From the NCBI GenBank assembly GCA_029548715.1, contig JAKPMW010000114.1:1-12627 (forward strand): a stretch of DNA of 12,627 nucleotides. Direction: 5' to 3'. Below, in pieces: positions 5,777 to 12,575 of the stretch. The notes below the pieces were generated by a model that saw only the letters and a list, made by a program, of their open reading frames with translations, searched no databases and had not been told where the DNA came from. Numbering within the stretch: the stretch's first letter is position 1; each line of letters starts with the position of its first letter. Position numbers and translations under genes: made by a program. This stretch comes from Spirochaetota bacterium. Lineage in GTDB: Bacteria; Spirochaetota; JAGLSM01; JAKPMW01.

Positions 5777-5945
5777 CAGAGTCCCTGCAAAGGGGTACTT
5801 CGCTATAAGCACGCCTCCTCCCCAGCAGGGGGAGGTTGGGCGCAGTCCCCGAGAGGGGAAGGGGGCAGTCCTGCACTATTTCCACGGGCACTTTGCGTGT
5901 AACACTCCGGCGAAGTCCCCTGAAAAGGGGAGCTTCGCTATGGCC
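5777..5945 (+). repeat. Module F direct repeats flanking module A copy 3
   Basis: Two related blocks of about 35 bases, 5777-5810 and 5911-5945, share AGTCCC, TGCAAAGGGG or TGAAAAGGGG, and CTTCGCTAT. They bracket module A copy 3 exactly. The second forms nested stems CGAAG/CTTCG and CCCC/GGGG. Degenerate relatives occur at 3958-3985 and about 11419-11450. Confidence 0.6.
5810..5908 (+). repeat. Intergenic repeat module A, copy 3
   Basis: Full-length copy. Its first stem CCTCCCC/GGGGAGG has loop AGCAG; in copy 1 the loop is one base. The core 5837-5866 differs from copies 1 and 2 by a single G-to-A, which leaves the GAGA-loop stem TCCCC/GGGGA paired. Confidence 0.8.
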
Positions 5946-6144
5946 TGCGACGTTGCAAGCCAAGCCGTGTTCATCCATCTTCAATTGCTGAATTCAAAAA
6001 ATCTGCTGATAACCACGTGCGACATCAGTTCCCACAGAACTACACATGTCGACTGTAAAGTTGAATAACCTGGTAATCCCAAACCGGATTTCAATATGCA
6101 CTGCTACAGTTCAACTCTGTCTTGTAATATGATATCAACAAGCC

Positions 6145-6174
6145 TTGACAAGAATTTCCAAATATGGGTAGAGT
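6145..6174 (+). promoter_or_regulatory. Promoter candidate for the type IIG enzyme
   Basis: A perfect TTGACA (6145-6150), an 18-base spacer and TAGAGT (6169-6174, four of six consensus bases). A start site near 6181 would leave a leader of about 30 bases containing the GGAG (6198-6201) that serves ATG 6210. The -10 is weak. Confidence 0.4.
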
Positions 6175-6209
6175 GTATGGACATCTGATTGAAAATCGGA
6201 GCACCAACC

Positions 6210-9200
6210 ATGAGTCCCGAAATAACCCTGGAACGGCTTGTTGAAAGCTTTGCTGCAAGACGAGCAGAAATTACAGCCGCAGGATCGAAGTACGATGAAG
6301 CCAATACTCGTGTCGACTACATAAACCATCTCTTCGAGCTGATGGGGTGGGATGTGAATAATTATAGCCACCGTGCAGAGACTGAGGTCGTGCATGAGTA
6401 CAAGATGAAGATCAAAGGAATGGGAAAACGTCCTGATTATGGGTTTATGGTCAAGGGCAAACCTGCATTTTTTGTCGAAGCAAAAAAGCCATCAGTCAAA
6501 ATCAAGGATAATGCTTCGGTCGCATACCAGCTCCGGGCCTATGCACACACGAAAAAGCTTCCGCTTTCAATTATTACAGATTTTGAAGAGTTCGCAGTCT
6601 ATGATACACGGATCCCGCCAAAAGATGGAGACGGGGCTTCTGTCGCACGGGTTTGGTACTTCACTTTTGATCAGTACATGCAGCCCCCTGAAAAAATCAA
6701 GGATGCAGAGGGCTTTGAAACAGTTTTTGACTTCCTCAAATCCATCTTCTCAAAAGATGCTGTTGAGGCAGGGAGTTTGGAGCAGTGGACATCGACGGCG
6801 AAGAAACTCAAAGGCGTCATGGGTGCAGATAAAGGATTTTTGGCACTGCTCAAGCTCTGGCGCGAGAATCTTGCTGATGAAGTAGCCAAGCATAATCTCA
6901 GTATCAGTGTGCGTGATCTCAACACAGTTGTGCAGCGTTTGATTGACCGCTTGGTGTTCCTCAGATTTGCTGAAGACAGGGGGGCCGAAGTTGAGGATAC
7001 GCTTCTGAACCTCGCCAATTCAAACTCAGCACGTGGGGATCTCAATAAGTACTTTGATGCTTCTGAAAAAAAATACAACTCCGAACTCTTTGCGTTTAAT
7101 CCCCTCCTGCGAGATGTCATAATCACTGACAAGAAGTTGAAAGAAGTGATCATGAGTATGTACCAGCCCCAATGCCCATATATTTTTGAGGCTTTGCCTA
7201 TCGAGATATTGGGTGCGGCCTATGAAATGTTTCTGGGGCAGACTATCACCATCTCGGGAGGAGAAAAAAGACACAAGGCAACTGTCAAAGACAAGCCCGA
7301 GGTAGTGAAGGCCGGAGGTGTAGTGTATACACCTGAATACATTGTCGATTACATCGTTGACGAAGTAGTCGGTCCAATGGTGTCAGGCAAAACCCCTGAG
7401 CAAGTGGCATCAGTGAAGATTGTGGATCCAGCCTGTGGTTCGGGGTCATTTTTGATAGGCGCTCTCGACTATCTTCTTGACTGGTATACGCGCACCTACC
7501 TCAAGGATGAGGTTGCACGAAAGAATGCCATGAAAACCGGGAAACTGATTGAGCGTGAATCCGGCGTTTACAAACTCAGTCTCAAGGAAAAGCGAAGGAT
7601 TCTGACGCAGCACATATATGGGGTTGATATCGACGCTCAAGCTGTTGAAGTGACGAAGCTCAGCCTGTGTCTGCGTCTTGTTGAAGATGAGACCATGAGC
7701 GGCGGGCAGGCCAGTTTCGGTTTTAATGAGGGGCGGATATTACCCAATCTTGAAGCCAACATCAAGTGCGGAAACTCGATCATTGAGCCTGACTACTTTG
7801 TCAACCATCCCCTCCTCACCGAGGGTATCGATCCTGAAGAGCTACAGGCTGTTAATGCCTTCGATTGGAAGAGTACGAACCCTGATCACACCGGATTCCC
7901 GGATGTCTTCAAGGCCGGAGGGTTCAACTGCGTGATCGGCAATCCACCGTATGTGCGACAGGAACTCTTGACTCCACATAAGGACTATCTCAAACGTAAG
8001 TACGGGGTCTATCACGGAGTGGCTGATCTCTATGCGTATTTCTTCGAGCGAGGCCTCGGCATCCTCGCTCCCGGAGGGCGGTTCGGATTTATCGTCGCGA
8101 ACAAATGGATGCGGGCCAATTACGGTGAACCGTTGCGCCGCTGGTTGAAAACGGCGGGAATTGAGAAGATCATTGATTTCGGTGACCTCCCTGTTTTCGA
8201 GAACGCGACCACCTATCCCTGCATTGTCATTGCCGAAAACGGAAAAAAAGGATCGACCTTCAAAGCTGTCAATGCCGAAGAGCTGGCCCCGCACAATCTC
8301 TCCGGGTATCTTAAACCACGGTTTTTCAAGATGAACCTTGCCGACCTCAATGATGCGGGATGGATGCTTGTTGATACACAAAGTCGTGCCCTGATGGAGA
8401 AGCTCCGCACGCAGGGCGTTACCTTGGACAGCTATGTCGATGGCAGGATTTATCGTGGAGTATTGACTGGTCTGAATGAAGCTTTTGTTATTGATACTGA
8501 GACCAAGGAACGATTGATCGCCGAGGATCCAAAAAGTGCAGAAATCATTAAGCCGTTTCTCGCAGGACGGGATATCAAGCGATATATGCAGCCAACAACA
8601 GAAAAATGGCTCATTTTCACCCGCCGCGGAATCAAAATCAACGAGTATCCCGCCATTGAACGACATCTACTACGGTATAAAAAGCAACTGATGCCCAAGC
8701 CCAAAGACTGGAAGGGCGACAAGTGGCCGGGGCGAAAACCTGGAAGTTACAAATGGTATGAAGTCCAAGATTCGATTGATTATTGGAGAGAGTTTGAAAA
8801 GCCAAAGATAATCTATGCGGAAATAGCTCAAAAAGGTCAATTCACCTTTGATAATACGAGCTTGTATGTTGACACAACCGCATACATCATGGGAACAACA
8901 GAGAAATGGCTGATTGGCTTATTTAATTCTCGACTATGGACTTTTATATTTTCAAAGGTAAGCTCGTCTATTCGTGGTGGTTATTATCGTTGGAAGTATC
9001 AGTACATGGAACAATTACCGGTTCCGACAGGTAATGAAGGAATAAAAGTGAAGATTGCAGAGTATGTGAAGTCTCGCATGGAGACACAGGAATGCGAAGA
9101 TAATTACGAGGGCAGCCAAGCACAAGCCCTTTCCTTGAAAATAGAAGCCCTCGAAGCCGCCATCGATGATCTCGTTTTCAAGCTCTATGGACTAAACGAA

Positions 9201-9236
9201 GACGAAATAGAGATCATAAAATCCCAGACGCGGTGA
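6210..9236 (+). CDS. Type IIG restriction enzyme-adenine methyltransferase
   Basis: Single polypeptide of 1008 residues that would both cleave and N6-adenine-methylate DNA (Eco57I/TaqI-type). The N-terminal HsdR-like PD-(D/E)XK nuclease shows RPDYGF (D76) and FVEAKKP (E90, K92). A helical connector follows (about 170-340). The gamma-class methyltransferase has GVVYTPEYIVDYIVDEV, the SAM-binding motif DPACGSGSF (406-414) and the catalytic NPPY (578-581). The C-terminal target recognition region holds TaqI-C-like phrases such as KWLIFTRRGIKI, KPKIIYAEIA and YRWKYQYMEQLPVP. ATG 6210 is chosen because GGAG lies 8 bases upstream; TTG 6189 is less likely. All catalytic motifs are present, so it looks intact. 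It is visibly more AT-rich than argS, suggesting acquisition. No separate specificity subunit is present or needed. Confidence 0.93.
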   Translation: MSPEITLERLVESFAARRAEITAAGSKYDEANTRVDYINHLFELMGWDVNNYSHRAETEVVHEYKMKIKGMGKRPDYGFMVKGKPAFFVEAKKPSVKIKDNASVAYQLRAYAHTKKLPLSIITDFEEFAVYDTRIPPKDGDGASVARVWYFTFDQYMQPPEKIKDAEGFETVFDFLKSIFSKDAVEAGSLEQWTSTAKKLKGVMGADKGFLALLKLWRENLADEVAKHNLSISVRDLNTVVQRLIDRLVFLRFAEDRGAEVEDTLLNLANSNSARGDLNKYFDASEKKYNSELFAFNPLLRDVIITDKKLKEVIMSMYQPQCPYIFEALPIEILGAAYEMFLGQTITISGGEKRHKATVKDKPEVVKAGGVVYTPEYIVDYIVDEVVGPMVSGKTPEQVASVKIVDPACGSGSFLIGALDYLLDWYTRTYLKDEVARKNAMKTGKLIERESGVYKLSLKEKRRILTQHIYGVDIDAQAVEVTKLSLCLRLVEDETMSGGQASFGFNEGRILPNLEANIKCGNSIIEPDYFVNHPLLTEGIDPEELQAVNAFDWKSTNPDHTGFPDVFKAGGFNCVIGNPPYVRQELLTPHKDYLKRKYGVYHGVADLYAYFFERGLGILAPGGRFGFIVANKWMRANYGEPLRRWLKTAGIEKIIDFGDLPVFENATTYPCIVIAENGKKGSTFKAVNAEELAPHNLSGYLKPRFFKMNLADLNDAGWMLVDTQSRALMEKLRTQGVTLDSYVDGRIYRGVLTGLNEAFVIDTETKERLIAEDPKSAEIIKPFLAGRDIKRYMQPTTEKWLIFTRRGIKINEYPAIERHLLRYKKQLMPKPKDWKGDKWPGRKPGSYKWYEVQDSIDYWREFEKPKIIYAEIAQKGQFTFDNTSLYVDTTAYIMGTTEKWLIGLFNSRLWTFIFSKVSSSIRGGYYRWKYQYMEQLPVPTGNEGIKVKIAEYVKSRMETQECEDNYEGSQAQALSLKIEALEAAIDDLVFKLYGLNEDEIEIIKSQTR

Positions 9237-9257
9237 CACCCGGAGTCGCATCACTTT

Positions 9258-9317
9258 TTCGCAATATCCTTATGCGTATACCCCTCCAACGGGGACTTCG
9301 CCGGATTCTTCGACTCG
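9258..9317 (+). repeat. Repeat module C, copy 2
   Basis: It begins 22 bases after the type IIG stop and shares GCAATATCC, ATGCGTAT, CCTCCAACGGGG and ACTTCGCCGGA with the copies at 3994-4050 and 11402-11538. The preceding GGAGTCGCAT (9242-9251) recurs at 11449-11458, which suggests a truncated tandem copy. Confidence 0.65.
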
Positions 9318-9360
9318 TTTACTTGTAAAGTACCCCCCAGCCCCCCGCATCAAAAACCAT

Positions 9361-9389
9361 TTGCCAAACGCCATCATCCGGGCTACAGT
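9361..9389 (+). promoter_or_regulatory. Promoter candidate for the 9468 gene
   Basis: TTGCCA (9361-9366), a 17-base spacer and TACAGT (9384-9389). Transcription from about 9396 would give a leader of about 72 bases that contains the hairpin at 9414-9448. Confidence 0.45.
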
Positions 9390-9413
9390 GCAAACCTGCA
9401 TTCAATTCTGCCC

Positions 9414-9448
9414 AAGACAGAGCCGGCACAATCGGGCTGCCCTGTCTT
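9414..9448 (+). promoter_or_regulatory. Hairpin in the 5' leader of the 9468 gene
   Basis: AAGACAG (9414-9420) pairs with CTGTCTT (9442-9448). An inner AGCC/GGCT stem follows after a three-base bulge. It ends 9 bases before the ribosome binding site GGGAGG (9458-9463). It may protect the mRNA or affect initiation; nothing in the sequence identifies a ligand. Confidence 0.45.
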
Positions 9449-9467
9449 AGAGGCACCGGGAGGTTGT

Positions 9468-9893
9468 ATGGACATCACGTGGGAAATGCTCAAACCCCTC
9501 ATCGTTGACGAGGTCTGGACCGGAAACCAGGTCAGTCTCAAATTCAAGGCATCCAATCAGGCCGAACCCCTGCAGACCATGGGAGTCGCCATGCCCAGCC
9601 AGGACGAGATCATGAAGCGCATGACTGGTGAGATCGCCAAGTCCGCCGCATCCAACATGGCCATCGGGACAGGCGCCAACATGCTCGGAAACATGGCGGG
9701 TGTCCCCGGTCTCGGGAGCGCGCTGGGTTCGGTGGCCAGCCAGGCAGGGATCGGATACCAGATGGATCCCGCAGCACTGATGCAGGTCGAGATCACGGAA
9801 GAAGTCAGACAGGCGACCATCCTTCAGGCATTCCAGCCCCTGGCGGCCATGTATTCATACGACGCGGGGACATGGGTATTTGCCGCGCAATAA
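9468..9893 (+). CDS. Unrecognised 141-residue protein with glycine zipper
   Basis: I do not recognise this family. Residues 1-30 look like a small folded start (MDITWEMLKPLIVDEVWTGNQVSLKFKA). Residues 66-96 are a Gly/Ala/Met-rich stretch with repeated small-residue spacing (GTGANMLGNMAG, GLGSALGSVASQAGIG), the pattern of a glycine zipper that can pack helices or associate with membranes. A helical region and an aromatic end, MYSYDAGTWVFAAQ, follow. There is no signal peptide or long apolar helix. ATG 9468 follows GGGAGG (9458-9463) with a short 4-base gap. It has its own promoter candidate and structured leader and is convergent with the exporter gene. Reality as a gene is likely; function is open. 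Confidence 0.75.
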   Translation: MDITWEMLKPLIVDEVWTGNQVSLKFKASNQAEPLQTMGVAMPSQDEIMKRMTGEIAKSAASNMAIGTGANMLGNMAGVPGLGSALGSVASQAGIGYQMDPAALMQVEITEEVRQATILQAFQPLAAMYSYDAGTWVFAAQ

Positions 9894-9904
9894 TGGTCGG
9901 GCAG

Positions 9905-9973
9905 CAGGGCCTGCAGGCACACCGTGTACGGCAGTATTGCAGGCCCTGTCAGGGGACCTCTTCACGCCCCTGA
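9905..9973. terminator. Two hairpins between convergent genes
   Basis: CAGGGCCTGCA (9905-9915) pairs exactly with TGCAGGCCCTG (9938-9948). Immediately after, TCAGGGG (9949-9955) pairs with CCCCTGA (9967-9973). They fill the 85-base gap between two genes that end towards each other, so a bidirectional terminator is likely. Neither has a T-tract on either strand, so termination may be weak or factor-dependent. Confidence 0.5.
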
Positions 9974-9978
9974 CACCC

Positions 9979-11223
9979 TCACCTCACGATTGCACGCTCT
10001 GTGTCTTGCGCTTTCACAGACGCACCCGCCTCCATCAATCGCCTGCTTCCCCACACCAGCGGAACCATACCCAGGAGGGCCACTCCGCTCAGGATGAGGA
10101 TTGTCTCAATCCGCACGTGTTCCGAAACCGGCCCAAACAGCAGCATGGCCAGAGGCATGAGGGCTGTCGAGATCATCGCGAGAATACTGTAGACCCTCCC
10201 AAGGTATCCCTCCTCGACATGTTCCTGGAGAATGACAGCCGCCGGTGTGTTGAAGTAGGGCATGGCGATACCGATACAGGCCATGACCGCACTGTACACG
10301 CCAAAGCTTTCGAGCAGGCCAAGCACAACCGCCCCCAGTGCCATGACAAGGTGCGAGACCAGCATGGTCTGCATCCTGTTTTTCAGCCCGCCCCAGACGG
10401 CAATCAGCGCTCCTCCGATCATCATGCCCCCGGAAAAGGCAATTTCGATGGCTGTCAGCCGCCAGACCTCAGGGCCAAAGCTGCGGACAACCTGTAACGG
10501 TGTCAGCAAGGCAGCCGGCGTGATCAAAAAGATCAAGGCCCCAAAATACCAGAAGTACGGTACCAGATAACGGTGTTCCCGGATATACCTGAAGCCGAGC
10601 TTCATGTCTGCAAAATACCCGACAGTCCCGGACTGAAGCGCCTTTTCATGTACCGGGACACGAAGAAACACCACAAAGGTCCCGATTGCCAGGGCCGCCG
10701 TAACAACATCAATGAAAAACAGCGCTTCGATTGGAGCAACCGACAGCAACAGACCGCTGACTGCGGGTGATATCAGAAGGAGGGCTGACTGAAGCGCTGT
10801 ATTAATCCCGTTGGCCCGGGTCAACTGGTCTTCGGGAACAATCTGTGGCAGGATGGCCCCTACCGCGGGCGCTTGCAGGGCAGACCCGACGGCACGCAAG
10901 GCCTGGGCCAAAAGCAGCACCCAGATATCCCGCACCCCGCCCATGAATACCAGGGCTGCCACCAGGGTGACAAACGCCACAAAAGCGTCCGACAGGATGA
11001 TGATCTTTTTTCGGTCATGCCGGTCCGCCCAGACTCCGGCAAACGGCGACAGCAGAAAATACGGCACAAAACCACACAGGATTGACAATGTCATCATGAC
11101 ACCCGACTGGGTGGTCAGGGTGATATGCCACATAATGGCATACTGGACCAGGGATGATCCAAAAATGGAGAGACTCTGCCCGCCAAGAAAAACGGCAAGC
11201 TGCCTTTTCCAGTCTGTACGCAT
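9979..11223 (-). CDS. MFS exporter, MefA/macrolide-efflux-like
   Basis: Inner-membrane proton-driven exporter of 414 residues, major facilitator superfamily, with about 12 membrane segments. Motif A between segments 2 and 3 reads GVWADRHDRKK (63-73). Phrases such as LRAVGSALQAPAVGAILPQIVPEDQL, RANGINTALQSALLLISPAVSGLL, IALLFSGGMM-like TAIEIAFSGGMMIGGALI and EEGYLGRVYSILAMISTALMPLAMLL match the Mef/NreB/EntS branch (drug or siderophore efflux). The substrate cannot be told. I chose ATG 11223 (MRTDWKRQLAVFLGGQ), with AGGA eight bases upstream. An open extension to 11313 is not membrane-like and is probably untranslated. No adjacent regulator gene is visible. The length is normal and no breaks are seen. 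Confidence 0.9.
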   Translation of the reverse strand: MRTDWKRQLAVFLGGQSLSIFGSSLVQYAIMWHITLTTQSGVMMTLSILCGFVPYFLLSPFAGVWADRHDRKKIIILSDAFVAFVTLVAALVFMGGVRDIWVLLLAQALRAVGSALQAPAVGAILPQIVPEDQLTRANGINTALQSALLLISPAVSGLLLSVAPIEALFFIDVVTAALAIGTFVVFLRVPVHEKALQSGTVGYFADMKLGFRYIREHRYLVPYFWYFGALIFLITPAALLTPLQVVRSFGPEVWRLTAIEIAFSGGMMIGGALIAVWGGLKNRMQTMLVSHLVMALGAVVLGLLESFGVYSAVMACIGIAMPYFNTPAAVILQEHVEEGYLGRVYSILAMISTALMPLAMLLFGPVSEHVRIETILILSGVALLGMVPLVWGSRRLMEAGASVKAQDTERAIVR

Positions 11224-11401
11224 GTTTGATATCCTCACAAGGCCCCTGTCCAACGCAGGCAACCGGCAGCCTGTCCGATGCATCTGCATGGACACCTGCC
11301 CCAAAACCTGCACAACAGCCTTCTGCGGGACAACAACATTTTATGGAACAGAAGCAAGCCGGACCGGGCCGGCAGTATCGCACCTTGCCTCACGCAAACG
11401 A

Positions 11402-11538
11402 CTACCCCCCAACGAGACTTCGCTCCCCAGAAAACGGGGACTTCGCCGGAGTCGCATGACGATTTCATGATCTTGTAGTCTGAATCCGGGATACCAATAA
11501 CATTTCTGCAATATCCACATGCGTATGCTCCTCCAACA
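11402..11538 (+). repeat. Repeat module C, rearranged copies
   Basis: 11402-11460 carries ACTACCCCCCAACG, then an ACGGGGACTTCGCCGGA block and GTCGCAT. 11505-11538 carries CTGCAATATCCACATGCGTA and CTCCAAC. Together they cover the elements of the copy at 9258-9317 in a different order, as if recombined. Confidence 0.5.
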
Positions 11539-11566
11539 GAAGGCGGCACTGCGCCCTGGCCTCACG

Positions 11567-11620
11567 GCTGGATACAGCGTAAAGTCCCGCGTATCGACGC
11601 GGGAGATGTATCCGTACCCC
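11567..11620 (+). repeat. Hairpin repeat module B, copy 2
   Basis: Same structure as 3779-3831: outer arms GGATACA (11570-11576) and TGTATCC (11607-11613), inner arms TCCCGCGT (11585-11592) and ACGCGGGA (11597-11604). The loop is ATCG rather than ATTG. The few differences fall in the loop and in the unpaired 5' bulge; both stems are unchanged. Confidence 0.85.
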
Positions 11621-11665
11621 GCAGTCATGGCGCAGTCCCCGGAGGGGAATGACTTATGCGGGGTA

Positions 11666-11738
11666 GACGTTCACATCCTGTTCCTGTCCCGTGCTCTCGG
11701 CCGTCCTGGCCTCACGGGACGTTCACATCCTGTTCCTG
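11666..11738 (+). repeat. Repeat module D, copy 2, with 21-bp direct repeat
   Basis: A 21-base sequence at 11666-11686 recurs exactly at 11718-11738. The intervening part forms GTCCCGTG (11686-11693) with CACGGGAC (11713-11720), a perfect 8-bp stem. It aligns with 5686-5765, including GGCCGTCC and TGGCCT. Confidence 0.75.
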
Positions 11739-11867
11739 CATTCTGACGACGGTGGCGCAGTCGGCGAAAGTTAAGACGGGTTCTAAAATCTCGCGGGGGC
11801 ATGCGGAGGTTTTCAAAGGTTTTTGGCAAGTGGCCCCGACAGGGCGGATGGCGCAGCGGTACCAGGC

Positions 11868-11898
11868 TTGAAAAGGCGTGGTGATAGCATTATGCTAT
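11868..11898 (+). promoter_or_regulatory. vapBC promoter with overlapping palindromic operator
   Basis: TTGAAA (11868-11873), a 17-base spacer and TATGCT (11891-11896). The -10 lies inside the perfect palindrome ATAGCAT-T-ATGCTAT (11884-11898), well placed for repression by the ribbon-helix-helix antitoxin. The predicted start site, about seven bases after the -10, falls at or next to the A of ATG 11903. No Shine-Dalgarno is present, so the transcript would be leaderless. Confidence 0.6.
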
Positions 11899-11902
11899 AG
11901 CT

Positions 11903-12124
11903 ATGAAATCGATACATATTCGGGATGTGGACCCCGTAGTCCTGAAGAAGCTGGAAACACTGGCCAGGCTCCATCACCGTTCCGTGCAGGGGGAATTGCG
12001 GCAGATCCTGGCAGATGCTGCCCGCTTGGTACCGGATGCGACGGATGACTGGGAACTGGTGACGACCAGTGTCGGGCACGAGTCTGGTTGGAGCCGAGAA
12101 GACATCTATGATGATGCCCGCTGA
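11903..12124 (+). CDS. vapB: FitA/VapB-like ribbon-helix-helix antitoxin
   Basis: Antitoxin of 73 residues. The N-terminal ribbon-helix-helix is recognisable from the strand SIHIRDVDP (3-11), helix VVLKKLETLARLH and the second-helix signature HRSVQGELRQILADAARL (25-42), as in FitA-like proteins. The acidic C-terminus (DDWELV...EDIYDDAR) would wrap the toxin. It should bind the palindrome at its own promoter together with the toxin. ATG 11903 is the first start after an in-frame TAG at 11885, so the start is firm, yet it has no ribosome binding site. It overlaps the PIN toxin gene by 11-17 bases. Confidence 0.88.
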   Translation: MKSIHIRDVDPVVLKKLETLARLHHRSVQGELRQILADAARLVPDATDDWELVTTSVGHESGWSREDIYDDAR

Positions 12125-12575
12125 GAAATTTTTCGTGGATACCAATATCCTGCTGGCCGCGACGGATACCGGCCGGAGGGATCACGCATTGGCGAGTTCA
12201 GTGTTCACACGGGCAGCGGCGCGCGGAATCCATCCGTTTATCTGCGGTCAGGTGGTGCGGGAATACCTGGTCGTTGCGACACGCCCTGTGGACTCCAATG
12301 GCCTCGGGTTGGTGCTCCGTGATGCGCTCCATAATGTCAGGCAATTCCGGCGCCGCTGCGGTTTTCTGGCTGAGGATGAACGAACTGCAGAAATCCTGCT
12401 CTCCCTGGCAGAGAAACACGGGATTACCGGCAAACGCATCCATGACGCCAACCTGGTTGCCTTGATGCAGGCGCATGGTATCCGAACGCTGTTAACCTTG
12501 AATCCTCGGGATTTTGCATGTTTTGAAGGAATAACAATCCCCGACCTGGCCGATTTCGAAAACGGCGGCGGGTGA
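12108..12575 (+). CDS. vapC: VapC/FitB-like PIN-domain ribonuclease toxin
   Basis: PIN-domain toxin of about 155 residues, predicted to cut tRNA or other RNA with Mg2+. The acidic catalytic set is visible: D11 in FFVDTNILL, E52 in VREYL, D113 in IHDANLVAL, and the C-terminal TLNPRDF (N132, D135). Three consecutive ATG codons (12108, 12111, 12114) open the frame and the exact one is uncertain. I give 12108, as GAGAAG at 12096-12101 is 6 bases upstream. The overlap with vapB indicates translational coupling and stoichiometric control. The gene ends at TGA 12573-12575 and is complete. The remaining 52 bases of the window hold no feature I recognise. Confidence 0.9.
   Translation: MMMPAEKFFVDTNILLAATDTGRRDHALASSVFTRAAARGIHPFICGQVVREYLVVATRPVDSNGLGLVLRDALHNVRQFRRRCGFLAEDERTAEILLSLAEKHGITGKRIHDANLVALMQAHGIRTLLTLNPRDFACFEGITIPDLADFENGGG

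Larger units (their letters stand above)
5637..6144. other. Gene-free gap with modules D, F and A
   Basis: No coding region is supported. It contains module D (5686-5765), module F (5777-5810), module A copy 3 (5810-5908) and a second F copy (5911-5945). Then come about 200 AT-richer bases in which I see only a weak AGTTGAA/TTCAACT inverted repeat (6059-6065, 6110-6116) before the promoter of the restriction enzyme gene. Confidence 0.6.
11224..11867. other. Gene-free 640-base gap with repeat mosaic
   Basis: No coding region is supported between the divergent exporter and vapBC genes. From 11400 it carries fragments of modules C and F (11402-11460), C (11505-11538), B (11567-11620), part of A (GGCGCAGTCCCC, about 11629-11640) and D (11666-11738). 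Bases 11224-11400 show a CCGG-rich patch but no clear promoter for the exporter. Confidence 0.6.

Noticed and set aside
7842..8666. 274-residue open frame antisense to the type IIG gene
   Set aside because: The plus strand encodes a continuous methyltransferase and recognition domain; no motif is visible in the antisense product.
11224..11313. Longer start of the MFS exporter at 11313
   Set aside because: The added 30 residues are polar and cysteine-containing, unlike an MFS N-terminus; ATG 11223 has an AGGA at proper distance and a typical start.
11843..11868. tRNA-like 5' fragment (TGGCGCAGCGGTA)
   Set aside because: It resembles a tRNA D-arm, but no anticodon arm, T-arm or acceptor pairing follows; probably chance or a very short relic.
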